A stretch of DNA of 50,230 nt from Nocardia ninae NBRC 108245 (GTDB lineage: Bacteria; Actinomycetota; Actinomycetes; Mycobacteriales; Mycobacteriaceae), in contig NZ_BJXA01000070.1 in NCBI RefSeq assembly GCF_007990755.1, forward strand, positions 1-50,230, read 5' to 3'. The notes beneath the pieces were generated by a model. That model worked only from the letters and a program-made list of their open reading frames with translations. It had not been told where the DNA came from and searched no databases. This document shows, piece after piece, positions 34,893-43,864 of the stretch. The first letter of the stretch is position 1, and each line of letters starts with the position of its first letter. Position numbers and translations under genes: made by a program.

Positions 34893-35136
34893 GGGCTATT
34901 TCGGGGCGATTAGCGGGCGGACATTACTGCCCGAGTTCGAGAGTATTTCTCGCAGGTCGAATGTCTTTCGCATTATCGAATCCGTGGATGTCCGGGCGAG
35001 CGCTCAGATATTTCATCCCAGGATTTCCAACTAGAACACGTTTCGGTCTCGCGGGCCGAAATGCCTGCAGCCGGTGACGGGTATCACTAGCCTGTTGCCA
35101 CCCGGCTCCTTCGTGCTGGCTCGCCGTAGAACTGGA
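34893..35136. other. Upstream region of the MFS gene
   Basis: No gene is visible between the rpf terminator and the MFS gene leader. TAGCCT at about 35090 would fit a -10 box but I see no convincing -35 box with it. Confidence 0.35.
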
Positions 35137-35165
35137 CGAGATGCCGTGGCTAGAAAGGCATCTCG
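35137..35165 (+). promoter_or_regulatory. Hairpin over the MFS gene ribosome binding site
   Basis: CGAGATGCC (35137-35145) pairs perfectly with GGCATCTCG (35157-35165) across an 11-nt loop. The stem ends 3 nt before the ATG and takes in the GG of the presumed GAAAGG ribosome binding site, so translation may depend on its opening. Confidence 0.5.
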
Positions 35166-35168
35166 ACC

Positions 35169-37115
35169 ATGAGTTCGACCACCACCGCAGCCCCGCCGAC
35201 CATTCTCACCGGGCTGTGGCAGCGCAAACTACCGCACTATCCCGATACCCCCGCCCGATCCTGGTATCTGGCCGTTGTCGTCATCACCTCGATCGCGCTG
35301 TACTACCAGTTGTTCGTCACCGGCGCGGTGGGCAATGAGCTGATCGCCTACTTCGATCTCTCGTTCGCCTACTTCGTCTGGATCTTCATCATCGGCGCCG
35401 CGTTCGGCGCGGTCGCCTCGGTGCTCGCGGGAGTGCTCGACCGGTGGGGACGGGCCAATATCGTCGCTTACGGCGTGGTGATCTGCTCGCTGCTGACCCT
35501 GTTCGCGGTGCCCGCGACCACCACGAAAGAGCAGTACCTCGTCGTCTACTGCCTGGTGAGCATCGTCGAAGGCGCCGTGCTGGTGGCCACGCCCGCGCTC
35601 ATCCGCGACTTCTCGCCGCAGCTCGGCCGCGCCTCCGCCATGGGCTTCTGGACCCTGGGGCCGGTGATCGGTGCTCTGGTCACCACTCAGATCTCCACCC
35701 GGACATTGGACGCGCATCCCGACTGGCAGTACCACTACCGGCTGTGCGGGGTGATCTGCCTGGTCATCGCGGTGATCGCGGTGGTCGGCCTGCGCGAGCT
35801 CAGCCCGCAACTGCGCGACCAGATCATGGTGTCGCTGCGCGACCGGGCGTTGATCGAGGCGCGGGCCCGCGGACTGGATGTGCGTGCGCTGGAACAGGGG
35901 CAGTGGCGCCAGATGCTGCACCTCGACATCGTCGGGTCGGCGTTGGCCATCAGCCTGTTCCTGGCGTTCTTCTACACGATCGTGTCCTTCCTGCCCGTCT
36001 ACATGGCCACCAACTTCGGCTTCAGCCCGGCCAAGGCCAATGCGCTCGGCAACTGGTACTGGACCGCCAACGCGCTCGCCCTGGTGCTGGCGGGCATCGC
36101 TTCGGACTACCTCAAGGTGCGCAAGCCGTTCATGATCGTCGGCGCGCTGATCAGCATCGTCGGCATGTATCTGTTCATCGGGTACACCGACGAGCCCGGC
36201 ACCGGCTACTACACGTTCGCCTGGGTTTTCGTGATCATCGCCGTCGGCACCGGCATCGCTTACTCGACCTGGATGGCCAGCTTCACCGAGACCGTGGAGC
36301 AGCGCAATCCGGCGGCGACCGCGGTTGGCCTCGCGGTGTGGGGTGGCACGCTGCGCAGCGTCGTCACCGTGGTGCTTCTCGGCCTGCTCGTGGTGGTGAA
36401 CGCGGCGGGTCCGCTGGTCAACCACGGTCCGCGGCTGCACGAGATCCAGTCGAAGTACGGTCCGCAGTTGGCGACGATCCAACAGGTCGGGCCGGAAACG
36501 CTTGCGGCACTGGGTAAGAACCCGAACGACCAGGTCGCCATGGTGACGGCGCTGAACAAGCTGACCGGTGCGTCGCCCGCCGAGATCCAGCAGGCGTTCC
36601 TGCTCAGCGGCCGATACGCCGATGAACTCGCGACGCTGCAGGCCATCGAACCGGCCACGCAGGCGGCGCTCGCCGCGAACCCGCAGGATGGGACCGCAGG
36701 GCTCGCGGCGGTGGGGCAGGTGGCGAAGAAGTTCGGTATCCCGCCGGATCAGGCGATCGCGCGGCTCACCGCGGTCCAGCAGATCCCGCCCACGGACCTC
36801 GCCGTCCTGGGCAACGTGGGTGCGAAGCTCGAGCAGGCGGGGCAGCAACTCCAGGCGGTCGGCACCATTCCCGCCGACGATCAGGCCTATTTGGCTGCGC
36901 ACGCGAAAGAGGTCCAGCAGGCTCAGGCCGATTCGCCGAATCAGTGGGAACGGTGGTGGTGGATCTGCCTGATCGCCCAGATCGCGTTCCTGCCGTTCGT
37001 TTTCCTGATGGCAGGGCACTGGAACCCCAAGAAGGCGGCGGCCGCGGCGGCCGCGCACGATCGGCTGGTGCAGCAGGAATTGGCGGCGCTGACGCCGTTG
37101 CCGAGCGGGCGGTAA
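35169..37115 (+). CDS. MFS transporter with long repeat-bearing extracytoplasmic insert
   Basis: A 648-residue major facilitator, about 200 longer than usual. The cytoplasmic loop motif after helix 2-3 reads GVLDRWGRANI and about eleven helices are seen in residues 31-412. Between the helix at 396-412 and the last helix at 596-615 lies a hydrophilic insert of about 180 residues with four imperfect repeats (433-454, 486-507, 532-553, 560-581) of pattern L-x-[AT]-[ILV]-x-x-[IV]-x-P, mostly followed by an A-x-L step. The tail is Ala-rich and charged. Related transporters move organic acids or sugars; substrate unknown. Translation starts at ATG 35169 with GAAAGG upstream inside a hairpin. Confidence 0.85.
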   Translation: MSSTTTAAPPTILTGLWQRKLPHYPDTPARSWYLAVVVITSIALYYQLFVTGAVGNELIAYFDLSFAYFVWIFIIGAAFGAVASVLAGVLDRWGRANIVAYGVVICSLLTLFAVPATTTKEQYLVVYCLVSIVEGAVLVATPALIRDFSPQLGRASAMGFWTLGPVIGALVTTQISTRTLDAHPDWQYHYRLCGVICLVIAVIAVVGLRELSPQLRDQIMVSLRDRALIEARARGLDVRALEQGQWRQMLHLDIVGSALAISLFLAFFYTIVSFLPVYMATNFGFSPAKANALGNWYWTANALALVLAGIASDYLKVRKPFMIVGALISIVGMYLFIGYTDEPGTGYYTFAWVFVIIAVGTGIAYSTWMASFTETVEQRNPAATAVGLAVWGGTLRSVVTVVLLGLLVVVNAAGPLVNHGPRLHEIQSKYGPQLATIQQVGPETLAALGKNPNDQVAMVTALNKLTGASPAEIQQAFLLSGRYADELATLQAIEPATQAALAANPQDGTAGLAAVGQVAKKFGIPPDQAIARLTAVQQIPPTDLAVLGNVGAKLEQAGQQLQAVGTIPADDQAYLAAHAKEVQQAQADSPNQWERWWWICLIAQIAFLPFVFLMAGHWNPKKAAAAAAAHDRLVQQELAALTPLPSGR

Positions 37116-37149
37116 ACACTCGCCGCCGGGGTGACCTCGATCAGCTCCC

Positions 37150-37186
37150 GGACGCCGTTCGCGAGTCCAGCTCGCCGACGGCGTCC
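37150..37186. terminator. Bidirectional terminator between convergent genes
   Basis: GGACGCCGT (37150-37158) pairs with ACGGCGTCC (37178-37186) across a 19-nt loop; the stem can be prolonged by CCC/GGG with one bulged base. It separates the MFS gene from the convergent FMN-binding protein gene. Confidence 0.6.
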
Positions 37187-37193
37187 CGGGTGG

Positions 37194-37772
37194 CTACCGG
37201 CGGATAGCGGAAGGTATCGGGTGGTCCGGCTCGAGCGCGGGCAGGCCGTCGAGGCTGGTCGCGTTGTCGCCGACGATGCGGCGGGCGAAGTCGTCGTCGC
37301 TGCGGCTGCCGTGCAGTTTGTCCAGCACCGGCCGTTCGTCGACGAGCTCGAGGTAGGGAACCGAGTAGCCGCAGGAGTCCGCGATGCGGTCGACGGTGAC
37401 GACGATGGCGCCGCGGAGGCCGGGATGCTGGAGACCGAAATGCGGTCGCAGGGCGTCGAATTCGTCGGAGTCCGGGCGCACCAGCCGACCGGTGCCGAAG
37501 AGTCGCAAAATCCGCGAGGTGCGGGAGAACGAGCAGAACATCACCGTGATGCGCCCGTTGTCGCGCAGGTGCGCGATGGTTTCCGCGCCGCTGCCGTAGA
37601 GATCGAGGTAGGCGAAGGTGTGGTCGTCGAGCACGGCGAAGGTGTCGCGGTAGCCCTTGGGGGACAGGTTGACTCGCCCGCCTTCGGAAGGTGCGGTCGC
37701 GACGAAGAACATCGACTGCTCACCGATGAACTTGCGTAGCGCGTCGTCGAGATGCGAGAAGACCTTCGCCAT
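37194..37772 (-). CDS. Pyridoxamine 5'-phosphate oxidase family protein
   Basis: A 192-residue split-barrel flavin-binding protein. The N-terminal LRKFIGEQSMFFVATAPSEGG, the strand-rich RVNLSPKGYRDTFAVLDDHTFAYLD and IAHLRDNGRITVMFCSFS are typical of the PNPOx-like family that binds FMN, F420 or haem. The C-terminal region is longer than the minimal domain. True PNPOx activity is unlikely; members act as oxidoreductases of unknown substrate. GGAAGGGG precedes ATG at 37772. Confidence 0.82.
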   Translation of the reverse strand: MAKVFSHLDDALRKFIGEQSMFFVATAPSEGGRVNLSPKGYRDTFAVLDDHTFAYLDLYGSGAETIAHLRDNGRITVMFCSFSRTSRILRLFGTGRLVRPDSDEFDALRPHFGLQHPGLRGAIVVTVDRIADSCGYSVPYLELVDERPVLDKLHGSRSDDDFARRIVGDNATSLDGLPALEPDHPIPSAIRR

Positions 37773-37894
37773 CCGGGCCCCTTCCCTAGCCGTCCCATGA
37801 CAGGACTCCGGGTTCGAGCGTAACGCCGGGGGTGTGTCCCGATGGGCGGCTGAGGCTCACATCACGTGCCCGCCGGTGACGCGGGTGCTGCGCG

Positions 37895-38914
37895 TCATCC
37901 GAGCGTCTCGAGCCCGGCGTCGAGCAGCAGCGGCACGGCCGCACCGATCGTGGCGAAGCCCTCGCCCACCGTCTTGCCCGCGAGGAAGCGCTGGTGGATA
38001 CCCTCCGCGATGACCGCCAACTTGAAGTAGCCGAGGGCCTGATAGAACGGCAGGTGCGTCAGCGGGTAACCCGTTGCGGCGGCGTAGCGCTCGGCGATCT
38101 CCTCGGTGGACAGGAAGCCGGGGTTGGCGCTCGGCGCGTGCCGAACCCCGAGCACCGGCTCGCACCGATCGTCCCAATAGACCTGGAGCAGGCCGAGATC
38201 GGCGAGCGGGTCGCCGAGCGTGGCCATCTCCCAGTCGACCACGGCGGCGATCGTGCCGAAGTCGTCGCGGGCCACGATCGTGTTGTCCAGGCGGTAGTCG
38301 CCGTGCACGATGGTCTCGGCCGCCTGCTCCGGCAGCGCGGTGCGCAGCGCGTCGGTGAGGCGGTCGAGGGCGGCGAGCTCGCGGGTGGCGACGCGATCCC
38401 ACTGGCCGCGCCAGCGTTTCACCTGGCGGCCGAGGTATCCGGCGGGGCGGCCGAATTCGGCGAGGCCGACGGCGGTGTAGTCGACCGCGTGCAGTGCGGC
38501 GAGGGTGTCGATGAGCGCTTCCGAGCAGGCCCTGGCCTGCTCGGTGGTGAGGGCGGCGGTCTGGTCGCCGTCTTGCAGGACGTGGCCGTCCACGAACGAG
38601 ACCACCGCGAACGGGACACCGATTATCTCGGTGTCCTCGCATAATGTGACCGTCTGTGCGACAGGCACATTCGTGTCCTGCAGTGCGGCGACGATGCGGT
38701 ATTCGCGAGCCATGTCGTGCGCGGTGGGGGTGAGCGGGCCGAGCGGCGGGCGGCGCAGCACCCAGTCGTTGGCCCCGTCGTTCAGGCGGTAGGTGAGGTT
38801 GGATTTGCCGCCCTTCAGCAGCGATGCCGTCAGCGGCCCCGCGGTTTGCGGCACGTTGGCCTCGAAATACCGTTGCAGCGCTGGCAGATCGAGGCCGGCG
38901 AGTGCCGCGGTCAT
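37895..38914 (-). CDS. APH-family phosphotransferase (ACAD10-like kinase)
   Basis: A 339-residue kinase-like protein of the aminoglycoside phosphotransferase fold. The Brenner motif VHGDYRLDNT carries the catalytic Asp, and VVDWEMATLGDPLADLG the metal-binding Asp. An N-terminal KGGKSNLTYRL loop binds ATP. Homologues next to fatty-acid genes, as in ACAD10/11, phosphorylate 4-hydroxyacyl-CoAs for their degradation. Here a thiolase gene lies 37 nt upstream in the same direction, in keeping with that role. AGGTGA lies before ATG at 38914. Antibiotic resistance is not implied. Confidence 0.87.
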   Translation of the reverse strand: MTAALAGLDLPALQRYFEANVPQTAGPLTASLLKGGKSNLTYRLNDGANDWVLRRPPLGPLTPTAHDMAREYRIVAALQDTNVPVAQTVTLCEDTEIIGVPFAVVSFVDGHVLQDGDQTAALTTEQARACSEALIDTLAALHAVDYTAVGLAEFGRPAGYLGRQVKRWRGQWDRVATRELAALDRLTDALRTALPEQAAETIVHGDYRLDNTIVARDDFGTIAAVVDWEMATLGDPLADLGLLQVYWDDRCEPVLGVRHAPSANPGFLSTEEIAERYAAATGYPLTHLPFYQALGYFKLAVIAEGIHQRFLAGKTVGEGFATIGAAVPLLLDAGLETLG

Positions 38915-38951
38915 CGGGTCACCTGCTCGACGGGTCGGTGCTCGGTGCGCG

Positions 38952-40121
38952 TCATCCGAGGCGCTCGATGATGGTGGCGTTGGCCAAACCGCCTGCCTCG
39001 CACATGGTTTGCAGGCCGTAGCGGCCGCCGGTCTGTTCGAGATGATTGACTATGGTGGCCAGGATACGGGTGCCGGAGGCGCCGAGGGGATGGCCGAGGG
39101 CGATCGCGCCGCCGCGCGGGTTCAGCTTGGCCGGATCCGCGCCCAGCTCGTGCTGCCACACCAGCGGAACCGGGGCGAACGCCTCGTTCACCTCGTAGGC
39201 GTCGATGTCGTCGATGCTCAGGCCTGCCCGCTCCAGCACCTTGCGGGTGGCCGGGATGACGGCGGTCAGCATGAGCAGTGGGTCGTCGCCGACCACCGAG
39301 AAGGAATGGAAACGCGCCCTTGGCCGCAGGCCCAGCTTGTTCGCGGCTTCCTCGCTCATGATCAACGCGGCCGACGCGCCATCGGTCAGCGGGGACGAGT
39401 TGCCCGGCGTGATCGACCACTCGATCTCCGGGAACCGCTGGGCGAACTGGTCGTCCACGAACGCGGGCTTCAATCCCGCAAGTCCCTCGGCGGTGGTGGT
39501 GGGGCGGATGGTCTCGTCCGCGGTCAAGGTACCCGCGCCGACCAGTTCGTTGCCGAAACCGCCTGCTGCCGCCGTTTCCGCGGCGAGCCGGTGCGAGCGC
39601 GCCGCGAACTCGTCGAGCGCGACCCGGTCGAACTTCCATCGGGCACTGATCACCTCGGCCGCGATGCCTTGCTGCACAAGACCTTCCGGATACCGATGCG
39701 CCAGCGGCCCCTTGTTCGCATCTTTGCCCTGGGCGTTGGAGAACATCGGCGCCCGGCTCATCGACTCCACGCCGCAGGCGATCGCGATGTCATACGCCCC
39801 CGCGATCACCCCTTGCGCCGCGAAATGCGCCGCCTGCTGGCTCGACCCGCACTGCCGATCCACCGTCGTCGCGGGCACCGACTCCGGAAACCCCGCGGCC
39901 AGCGCCGCCGTCCTGCTGATATTGAACGCCTGCTCGCCACTCTGCGTCACACACCCGCCGACCACATCATCGACCAGCGCCGGATCCAGACCGTTGCGCG
40001 CCACCAACTCGGCCAGCACCCCAGCGAGCAAGCTAGCCGGATGCACCCCCGACAACCCACCCCCGACCTTCCCCTTACCCGACGGGGTACGAACGACATC
40101 GACGATGACGGCGGACCTCAT
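38952..40121 (-). CDS. Acetyl-CoA acetyltransferase (thiolase)
   Basis: A 389-residue thiolase of the degradative/FadA type. The nucleophilic Cys91 is in TVDRQCGSSQQA, the oxyanion motif is NEAFAP, the active-site His is in GHPLGASGTR and the second Cys in MCEAGGLANAT. It cleaves 3-ketoacyl-CoA or condenses acetyl-CoA in the cytoplasm. GGAGAGGG lies just before ATG at 40121. With the downstream APH-like kinase it forms a two-gene unit of acyl-CoA catabolism, preceded by a candidate operator of direct repeats. Confidence 0.94.
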   Translation of the reverse strand: MRSAVIVDVVRTPSGKGKVGGGLSGVHPASLLAGVLAELVARNGLDPALVDDVVGGCVTQSGEQAFNISRTAALAAGFPESVPATTVDRQCGSSQQAAHFAAQGVIAGAYDIAIACGVESMSRAPMFSNAQGKDANKGPLAHRYPEGLVQQGIAAEVISARWKFDRVALDEFAARSHRLAAETAAAGGFGNELVGAGTLTADETIRPTTTAEGLAGLKPAFVDDQFAQRFPEIEWSITPGNSSPLTDGASAALIMSEEAANKLGLRPRARFHSFSVVGDDPLLMLTAVIPATRKVLERAGLSIDDIDAYEVNEAFAPVPLVWQHELGADPAKLNPRGGAIALGHPLGASGTRILATIVNHLEQTGGRYGLQTMCEAGGLANATIIERLG

Positions 40122-40137
40122 AGCCCTCTCCGATCAG

Positions 40138-40169
40138 CTAAGTTAGTTGCGATTCTCGTCTAAGTTAAC
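40138..40169. promoter_or_regulatory. Direct-repeat operator upstream of thiolase
   Basis: CTAAGTTA occurs at 40138-40145 and again at 40160-40167, exactly 22 bp apart (two helical turns), in an AT-rich patch just upstream of the thiolase ATG. This spacing suits two protein dimers on one DNA face. The regulator is unknown. Confidence 0.45.
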
Positions 40170-40224
40170 ACGGATTCGCGTGATGAGGGATCGAGAAGGC
40201 AGAGGTCTGCTGGACGTTGCTCGA

Positions 40225-41091
40225 TCAGTCGCCGAAGACCACATCGAGAGAATCAGCGACGGCCGCCTTGTCCATCCACGCTTCCAGCTGTTCGGTATCC
40301 GAGGTGGAGAGAACGCGCGCGCGAAGGTCGTCGGAAACCGCGAACCCACGGGCGACAAGCGCCCGCAACAACATCTTGGCTTCGCCTCGCGCTTCGCCTT
40401 CGGCGCGTCCTTGGTCGAGCAGACCGTCGACCCAATCGTCACGGTAGGTGGGGCTGGCCATGAGTTCCTCCAGGGCTTTTCTGGCCGCGTCCGAGGCGGC
40501 GTGCCGGACAAATCGAGTGTATGTCGTGCGGGTCTCGCGATCGAGGGTGGCGAGTTTATCGAGGACCAGGCGGCGGTTGGCGTCTTCGGAGAGGTCGAGG
40601 GCGTGGGTGAGGGCGGCGAGGACGGTGAGTTCGGGGGCGACGCGTGCGAAGGCCGGGTCGGTGGGGTCGGGGGTGTTGTGTGGGCCGATGACGATGGGGG
40701 CGAGGCTGAATCCGGGGTGGCCGGTGTGGATGGTGCGGCTGCAGGCGTGTGCGGTGGCTGGGCTCGCGGCGATGACGACCAGGACGGCGTCGCAGTCGTG
40801 CTGGGATTGGGCGACCGCGACGTAGGCAGGCCAGGCCCGGCGTTTGCCGCGTTTGGGTGGGGCGGATTGCGATTCGGTGATGACGGCGAGCTTGTCGCCG
40901 TCGATGCCGCGGAGCAGCGTGACGGCGTCGGCGCGGAACTCGGGCGGGTTGCAGGTGCTGAGGTTGCTGTCGCTGATCGTGGCGGTGGCTCCGGTGGGTA
41001 GCCGAATGCCGGTATCCGCCAGCAGCGCGGCCGCCAATTCCGGGTTGTGGCGCAACAATTCGAGGGGCGCTTCGTGGTGGATGCTCGGCAT
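40225..41091 (-). CDS. Rpn/YhgA-like PD-(D/E)XK nuclease family protein
   Basis: A 288-residue protein of the actinobacterial branch of Rpn/transposase-31-like nucleases. The start MPSIHHEAPLELLRHNPELAA is typical. The putative metal site is in FRADAVTLLRG followed by KLAVITESQ (E-x-Q). A linker with a repeated RAEGEARGEAK stretch leads to a C-terminal helical ending common to this family. These proteins are numerous and mobile-like in Nocardia and Streptomyces genomes and promote recombination in E. coli, but the actinobacterial ones are untested. ATG at 41091 has no strong ribosome binding site. Confidence 0.75.
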   Translation of the reverse strand: MPSIHHEAPLELLRHNPELAAALLADTGIRLPTGATATISDSNLSTCNPPEFRADAVTLLRGIDGDKLAVITESQSAPPKRGKRRAWPAYVAVAQSQHDCDAVLVVIAASPATAHACSRTIHTGHPGFSLAPIVIGPHNTPDPTDPAFARVAPELTVLAALTHALDLSEDANRRLVLDKLATLDRETRTTYTRFVRHAASDAARKALEELMASPTYRDDWVDGLLDQGRAEGEARGEAKMLLRALVARGFAVSDDLRARVLSTSDTEQLEAWMDKAAVADSLDVVFGD

Positions 41092-41229
41092 GGCGGGAAC
41101 AGTGCCACCGCGTACCGACAGACTTTTCCGGCTCCGGCCGCGTCCAGTGCAACACGCCGCTGAGCATTGCACCCCGTTTGATCAGCGGTTTTCCGACAGC
41201 CGCAGCTCGCGGCGTCGAGGGTGTGGAAA

Positions 41230-42279
41230 TTATGCTGAATAGGTATGAGTTTCAGTGGCTTTCAGCGCGGCCCAGAGTTTCAGGCCGGGGCGCAGGCGTA
41301 GGTCGGCGACAGTGGCGGGGGTGACGTCGGCGAGGACGGGTGGGGTGCCGTCCAGGCGCAGGCGGATGGTGTGGGCGTGCTGTTCGATGCCGGAGATGGT
41401 GACCGGCCAGGCGTTGCGCGGGCTGCCGGTGGGTTGGTCGGGGTGCAGGCTGACTGCGGTGGGGGCGAAGGCGACATGCACCGGGCCGGTGCCGGGCTCG
41501 GCGACGATGAGCGTGCCGCCGGTGTCGAGCTCGACGGTGGTGCCGTGCGCGGTGCCGCGATAAAGGTTGAGGCCCACCAGGTTCGCGACGTAGTCGGAGC
41601 GGGGGCGGCGCGCCACCTCGCTCGGGGAACCTTCCTGGACGACCACGCCGTTTTCGAGGATGACGAGCCGGTCGGCCAGCACCATCGCGTCGAGCGGGTC
41701 GTGCGTGACCAGCACGGTGTGGCCGGGATAGTCGGTGAGATGGTGGGCGAGGTCGGAACGCACGCGCAGACGGGTGCTCGCGTCGAGCGCGGCCAGCGGC
41801 TCGTCCAGCAGCAGCAGTGCGGGCTCGGTGGCGAGCGCGCGAGCGAGGGCGACGCGTTGGGCTTGGCCGCCGGACAGGGCACGCGGTTTGGCATGCACGT
41901 GGTCGGCGAGGCCGACACGGTCCAGCCACTGCATGGCGCGGGTTCGCGCGGCGGCGCGGCGCCGCCCGCGGGCGCGCAGGCCGAACGCGACGTTGTCCAG
42001 TGCGCTCAGGTGCCCGAACAGCAGGTAGTCCTGGAAGACCACGCCGACTTCACGATGTTCGGCGGGTACGAACACCTTCGGCGGTGCGTCCCAGGTCTTT
42101 TCACCGACCCGAAGCACCCCGTCGGTGAGTGGTGTCAACCCCGCCAGCGTCCGCAACGCGGTGGTCTTGCCCGCACCGTTGGGACCGAGCAGGGCAACGA
42201 CCTCACCAGGCGCCACCGACAATTCGATATCGAGGTCGAAATCGCCCCGTGTCACCCGTAATTCGGCATCCAACGTCAT
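41230..42279 (-). CDS. modC: Molybdate ABC transporter ATP-binding protein
   Basis: A 349-residue ABC ATPase. Walker A is GPNGAGKTT (32-40), the signature is LSGGQAQRVALARAL, Walker B is LLLLDEPLAALD, and the switch His is in LVTHDPLDA. A C-terminal TOBE/Mop-like domain (about 285-345) fits molybdate binding and transport regulation. ATG at 42279 overlaps the modB stop (ATGA). It powers molybdate uptake with ModA and ModB. Confidence 0.92.
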   Translation of the reverse strand: MTLDAELRVTRGDFDLDIELSVAPGEVVALLGPNGAGKTTALRTLAGLTPLTDGVLRVGEKTWDAPPKVFVPAEHREVGVVFQDYLLFGHLSALDNVAFGLRARGRRRAAARTRAMQWLDRVGLADHVHAKPRALSGGQAQRVALARALATEPALLLLDEPLAALDASTRLRVRSDLAHHLTDYPGHTVLVTHDPLDAMVLADRLVILENGVVVQEGSPSEVARRPRSDYVANLVGLNLYRGTAHGTTVELDTGGTLIVAEPGTGPVHVAFAPTAVSLHPDQPTGSPRNAWPVTISGIEQHAHTIRLRLDGTPPVLADVTPATVADLRLRPGLKLWAALKATETHTYSA

Positions 42280-43079
42280 ACGGCGCCTCGAATCCACCGC
42301 TCGCGCAAGGCGACAAGCACGGCGACCGACACGGTGAGCAGCACCAGGCTGAGCACGATCGCATCCGCCGGATCGGTTTCCAAGGCCAAATAGACCGCCA
42401 GCGGCATCGTGGTCGTCTTCCCGGGAAAGTTGCCCGCGAACGTGATCGTGGCACCGAATTCACCGAGCGCGCGCGCCCAGCACAACACCGCACCCGCCAC
42501 GACACCCGGCAGCACCGACGGCAGCGTCACCCGCCGGAAGGTCAACCAGCGCGACGCGCCCAATGTCGCCGCCGCCTCCTCGAAGCGCGGATCCGCCGCT
42601 CGCAGTGCGCCTTCCACCGAGATCACCAGAAAGGGCATCGCCACGAATGCTTCCGCGAGCACGACGCCCGCCGTCGTGAAAGGTAATGAGACGCCGAACC
42701 ATTCGTACAGATACTGACCCACCAGCCCGCGTCTGCCGAGCACCAGCAGCAGCGCGACACCCCCGACCACAGGCGGCAGCACCAGCGGCACGGTCACCAG
42801 CGCCCGCAGCACTGCGCGACCGCGCAGCTCTCCGCGCGCGAGCAGCCAGGCCAACGGCACGCCGAGGACCAGGCAGATCACCGTCGCGAGACTGGCGGTC
42901 AGCAGCGAAAGCTGAAGGGCCTGACCGACTTCGGCATCGAGCAGGCGATCCGGCATACTGCGCCACGGCGCCCGCACCAGCAGCCCGACCAGGGGAACCA
43001 GCAGAAACGCCAGGGCGACCAGCGCGGGCAATACAAGCACCAGCGGGCGTCGTCCCCGCACCGCCCGGCGTCGCGTCAC
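42276..43079 (-). CDS. modB: Molybdate ABC transporter permease
   Basis: A 267-residue permease with about six transmembrane helices and the EAA loop EAAATLGASRWLTFRRVTLPSVLPG that contacts ModC. Length and topology fit ModB. The GTG at 43079 overlaps the modA stop by 4 nt (GTGA), so the operon is translationally coupled. Confidence 0.92.
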   Translation of the reverse strand: MTRRRAVRGRRPLVLVLPALVALAFLLVPLVGLLVRAPWRSMPDRLLDAEVGQALQLSLLTASLATVICLVLGVPLAWLLARGELRGRAVLRALVTVPLVLPPVVGGVALLLVLGRRGLVGQYLYEWFGVSLPFTTAGVVLAEAFVAMPFLVISVEGALRAADPRFEEAAATLGASRWLTFRRVTLPSVLPGVVAGAVLCWARALGEFGATITFAGNFPGKTTTMPLAVYLALETDPADAIVLSLVLLTVSVAVLVALRERWIRGAV

Positions 43080-43864
43080 GGTGCGTCGAATCCCGCCTCG
43101 GCGAACACCGCCCGCGCCTGCTCGGACCGCACGAAGTCGACGAAGGCAACGGCGGCAGCCGAATTGGGCGCGTGCGCGAGCGGCGCGATCGGGTAGTCGT
43201 TGATCGCCTCGGCCGCCTCGGCGAAGTCGATGCCCTCGACCTGCGCCCCCGCGGCCAGCACATCGGTCCGGTACACCAGCGCGGCATCCACCTCACCGAG
43301 CTTGACCTTGGTCAGCACGGCTTTCACGTCGGCCTCGCGGGTATCGGGCTGCGGCGTGACCCCCGCGGCCGCGAACACCGTCTTCGCGGCGGCCCCGCAC
43401 GGCACCTGTTCGGCACACAGCGCGAGCTTCGGCTCGGTCTTACCGAAGTCGGCCAGGCCGGTGATGCGGCCGGGATTCCCCCTGGGTACCGCGATCTCCA
43501 GCCGGTTGCGCACGAAGGTGCTCGGCGCGACGGTGACCTCGCCCTTGTCTCGGACCTGCTGCATGTTCTTGGGCGCCGCGGCGGCGAAGACGTCGGCGGG
43601 TGCACCCTGGTTGATCTGCTCGGCCAGCGCCGAACTGGCGCCGAAGCTGTAGACCACGCGGACGCCGGGGTGTGCGGCCTCGAATTGCTTGCCCAATTCG
43701 GTGAAGGTCTCGGTCAGCGAAGCCGCGGCGAACACCGTGACGGTGCCGCCGAGCGCGCCGGTCCCCGCGGGCGCCGGTTGATCGTCCGAGCAGCCCACCA
43801 GGGTCAGCGCGGTCACCGCGGCAACAGCAGCGGCGCTCAGCGCACGAATCATCCTCGACCTCAT
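43076..43864 (-). CDS. modA: Molybdate-binding lipoprotein
   Basis: A 262-residue periplasmic-binding protein with signal peptide and lipobox T-L-V-G-C (Cys25). The oxyanion-binding segments VTVFAAASLTETF, YSFGASSALAEQI and NQGAPADVFAAA are those of ModA. ALVYRTDV, near the C-terminal third, carries the conserved Tyr. ATG at 43864 overlaps the stop of the preceding TOBE gene by one base (TGATG). An internal ATG at 43852 also exists but would shorten the basic N-region. Confidence 0.93.
   Translation of the reverse strand: MRSRMIRALSAAAVAAVTALTLVGCSDDQPAPAGTGALGGTVTVFAAASLTETFTELGKQFEAAHPGVRVVYSFGASSALAEQINQGAPADVFAAAAPKNMQQVRDKGEVTVAPSTFVRNRLEIAVPRGNPGRITGLADFGKTEPKLALCAEQVPCGAAAKTVFAAAGVTPQPDTREADVKAVLTKVKLGEVDAALVYRTDVLAAGAQVEGIDFAEAAEAINDYPIAPLAHAPNSAAAVAFVDFVRSEQARAVFAEAGFDAP

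Noticed and set aside
37895-38914. Aminoglycoside resistance kinase
   Set aside because: The APH fold is shared by many acyl-CoA-associated kinases, and the thiolase next to it favours a lipid role.
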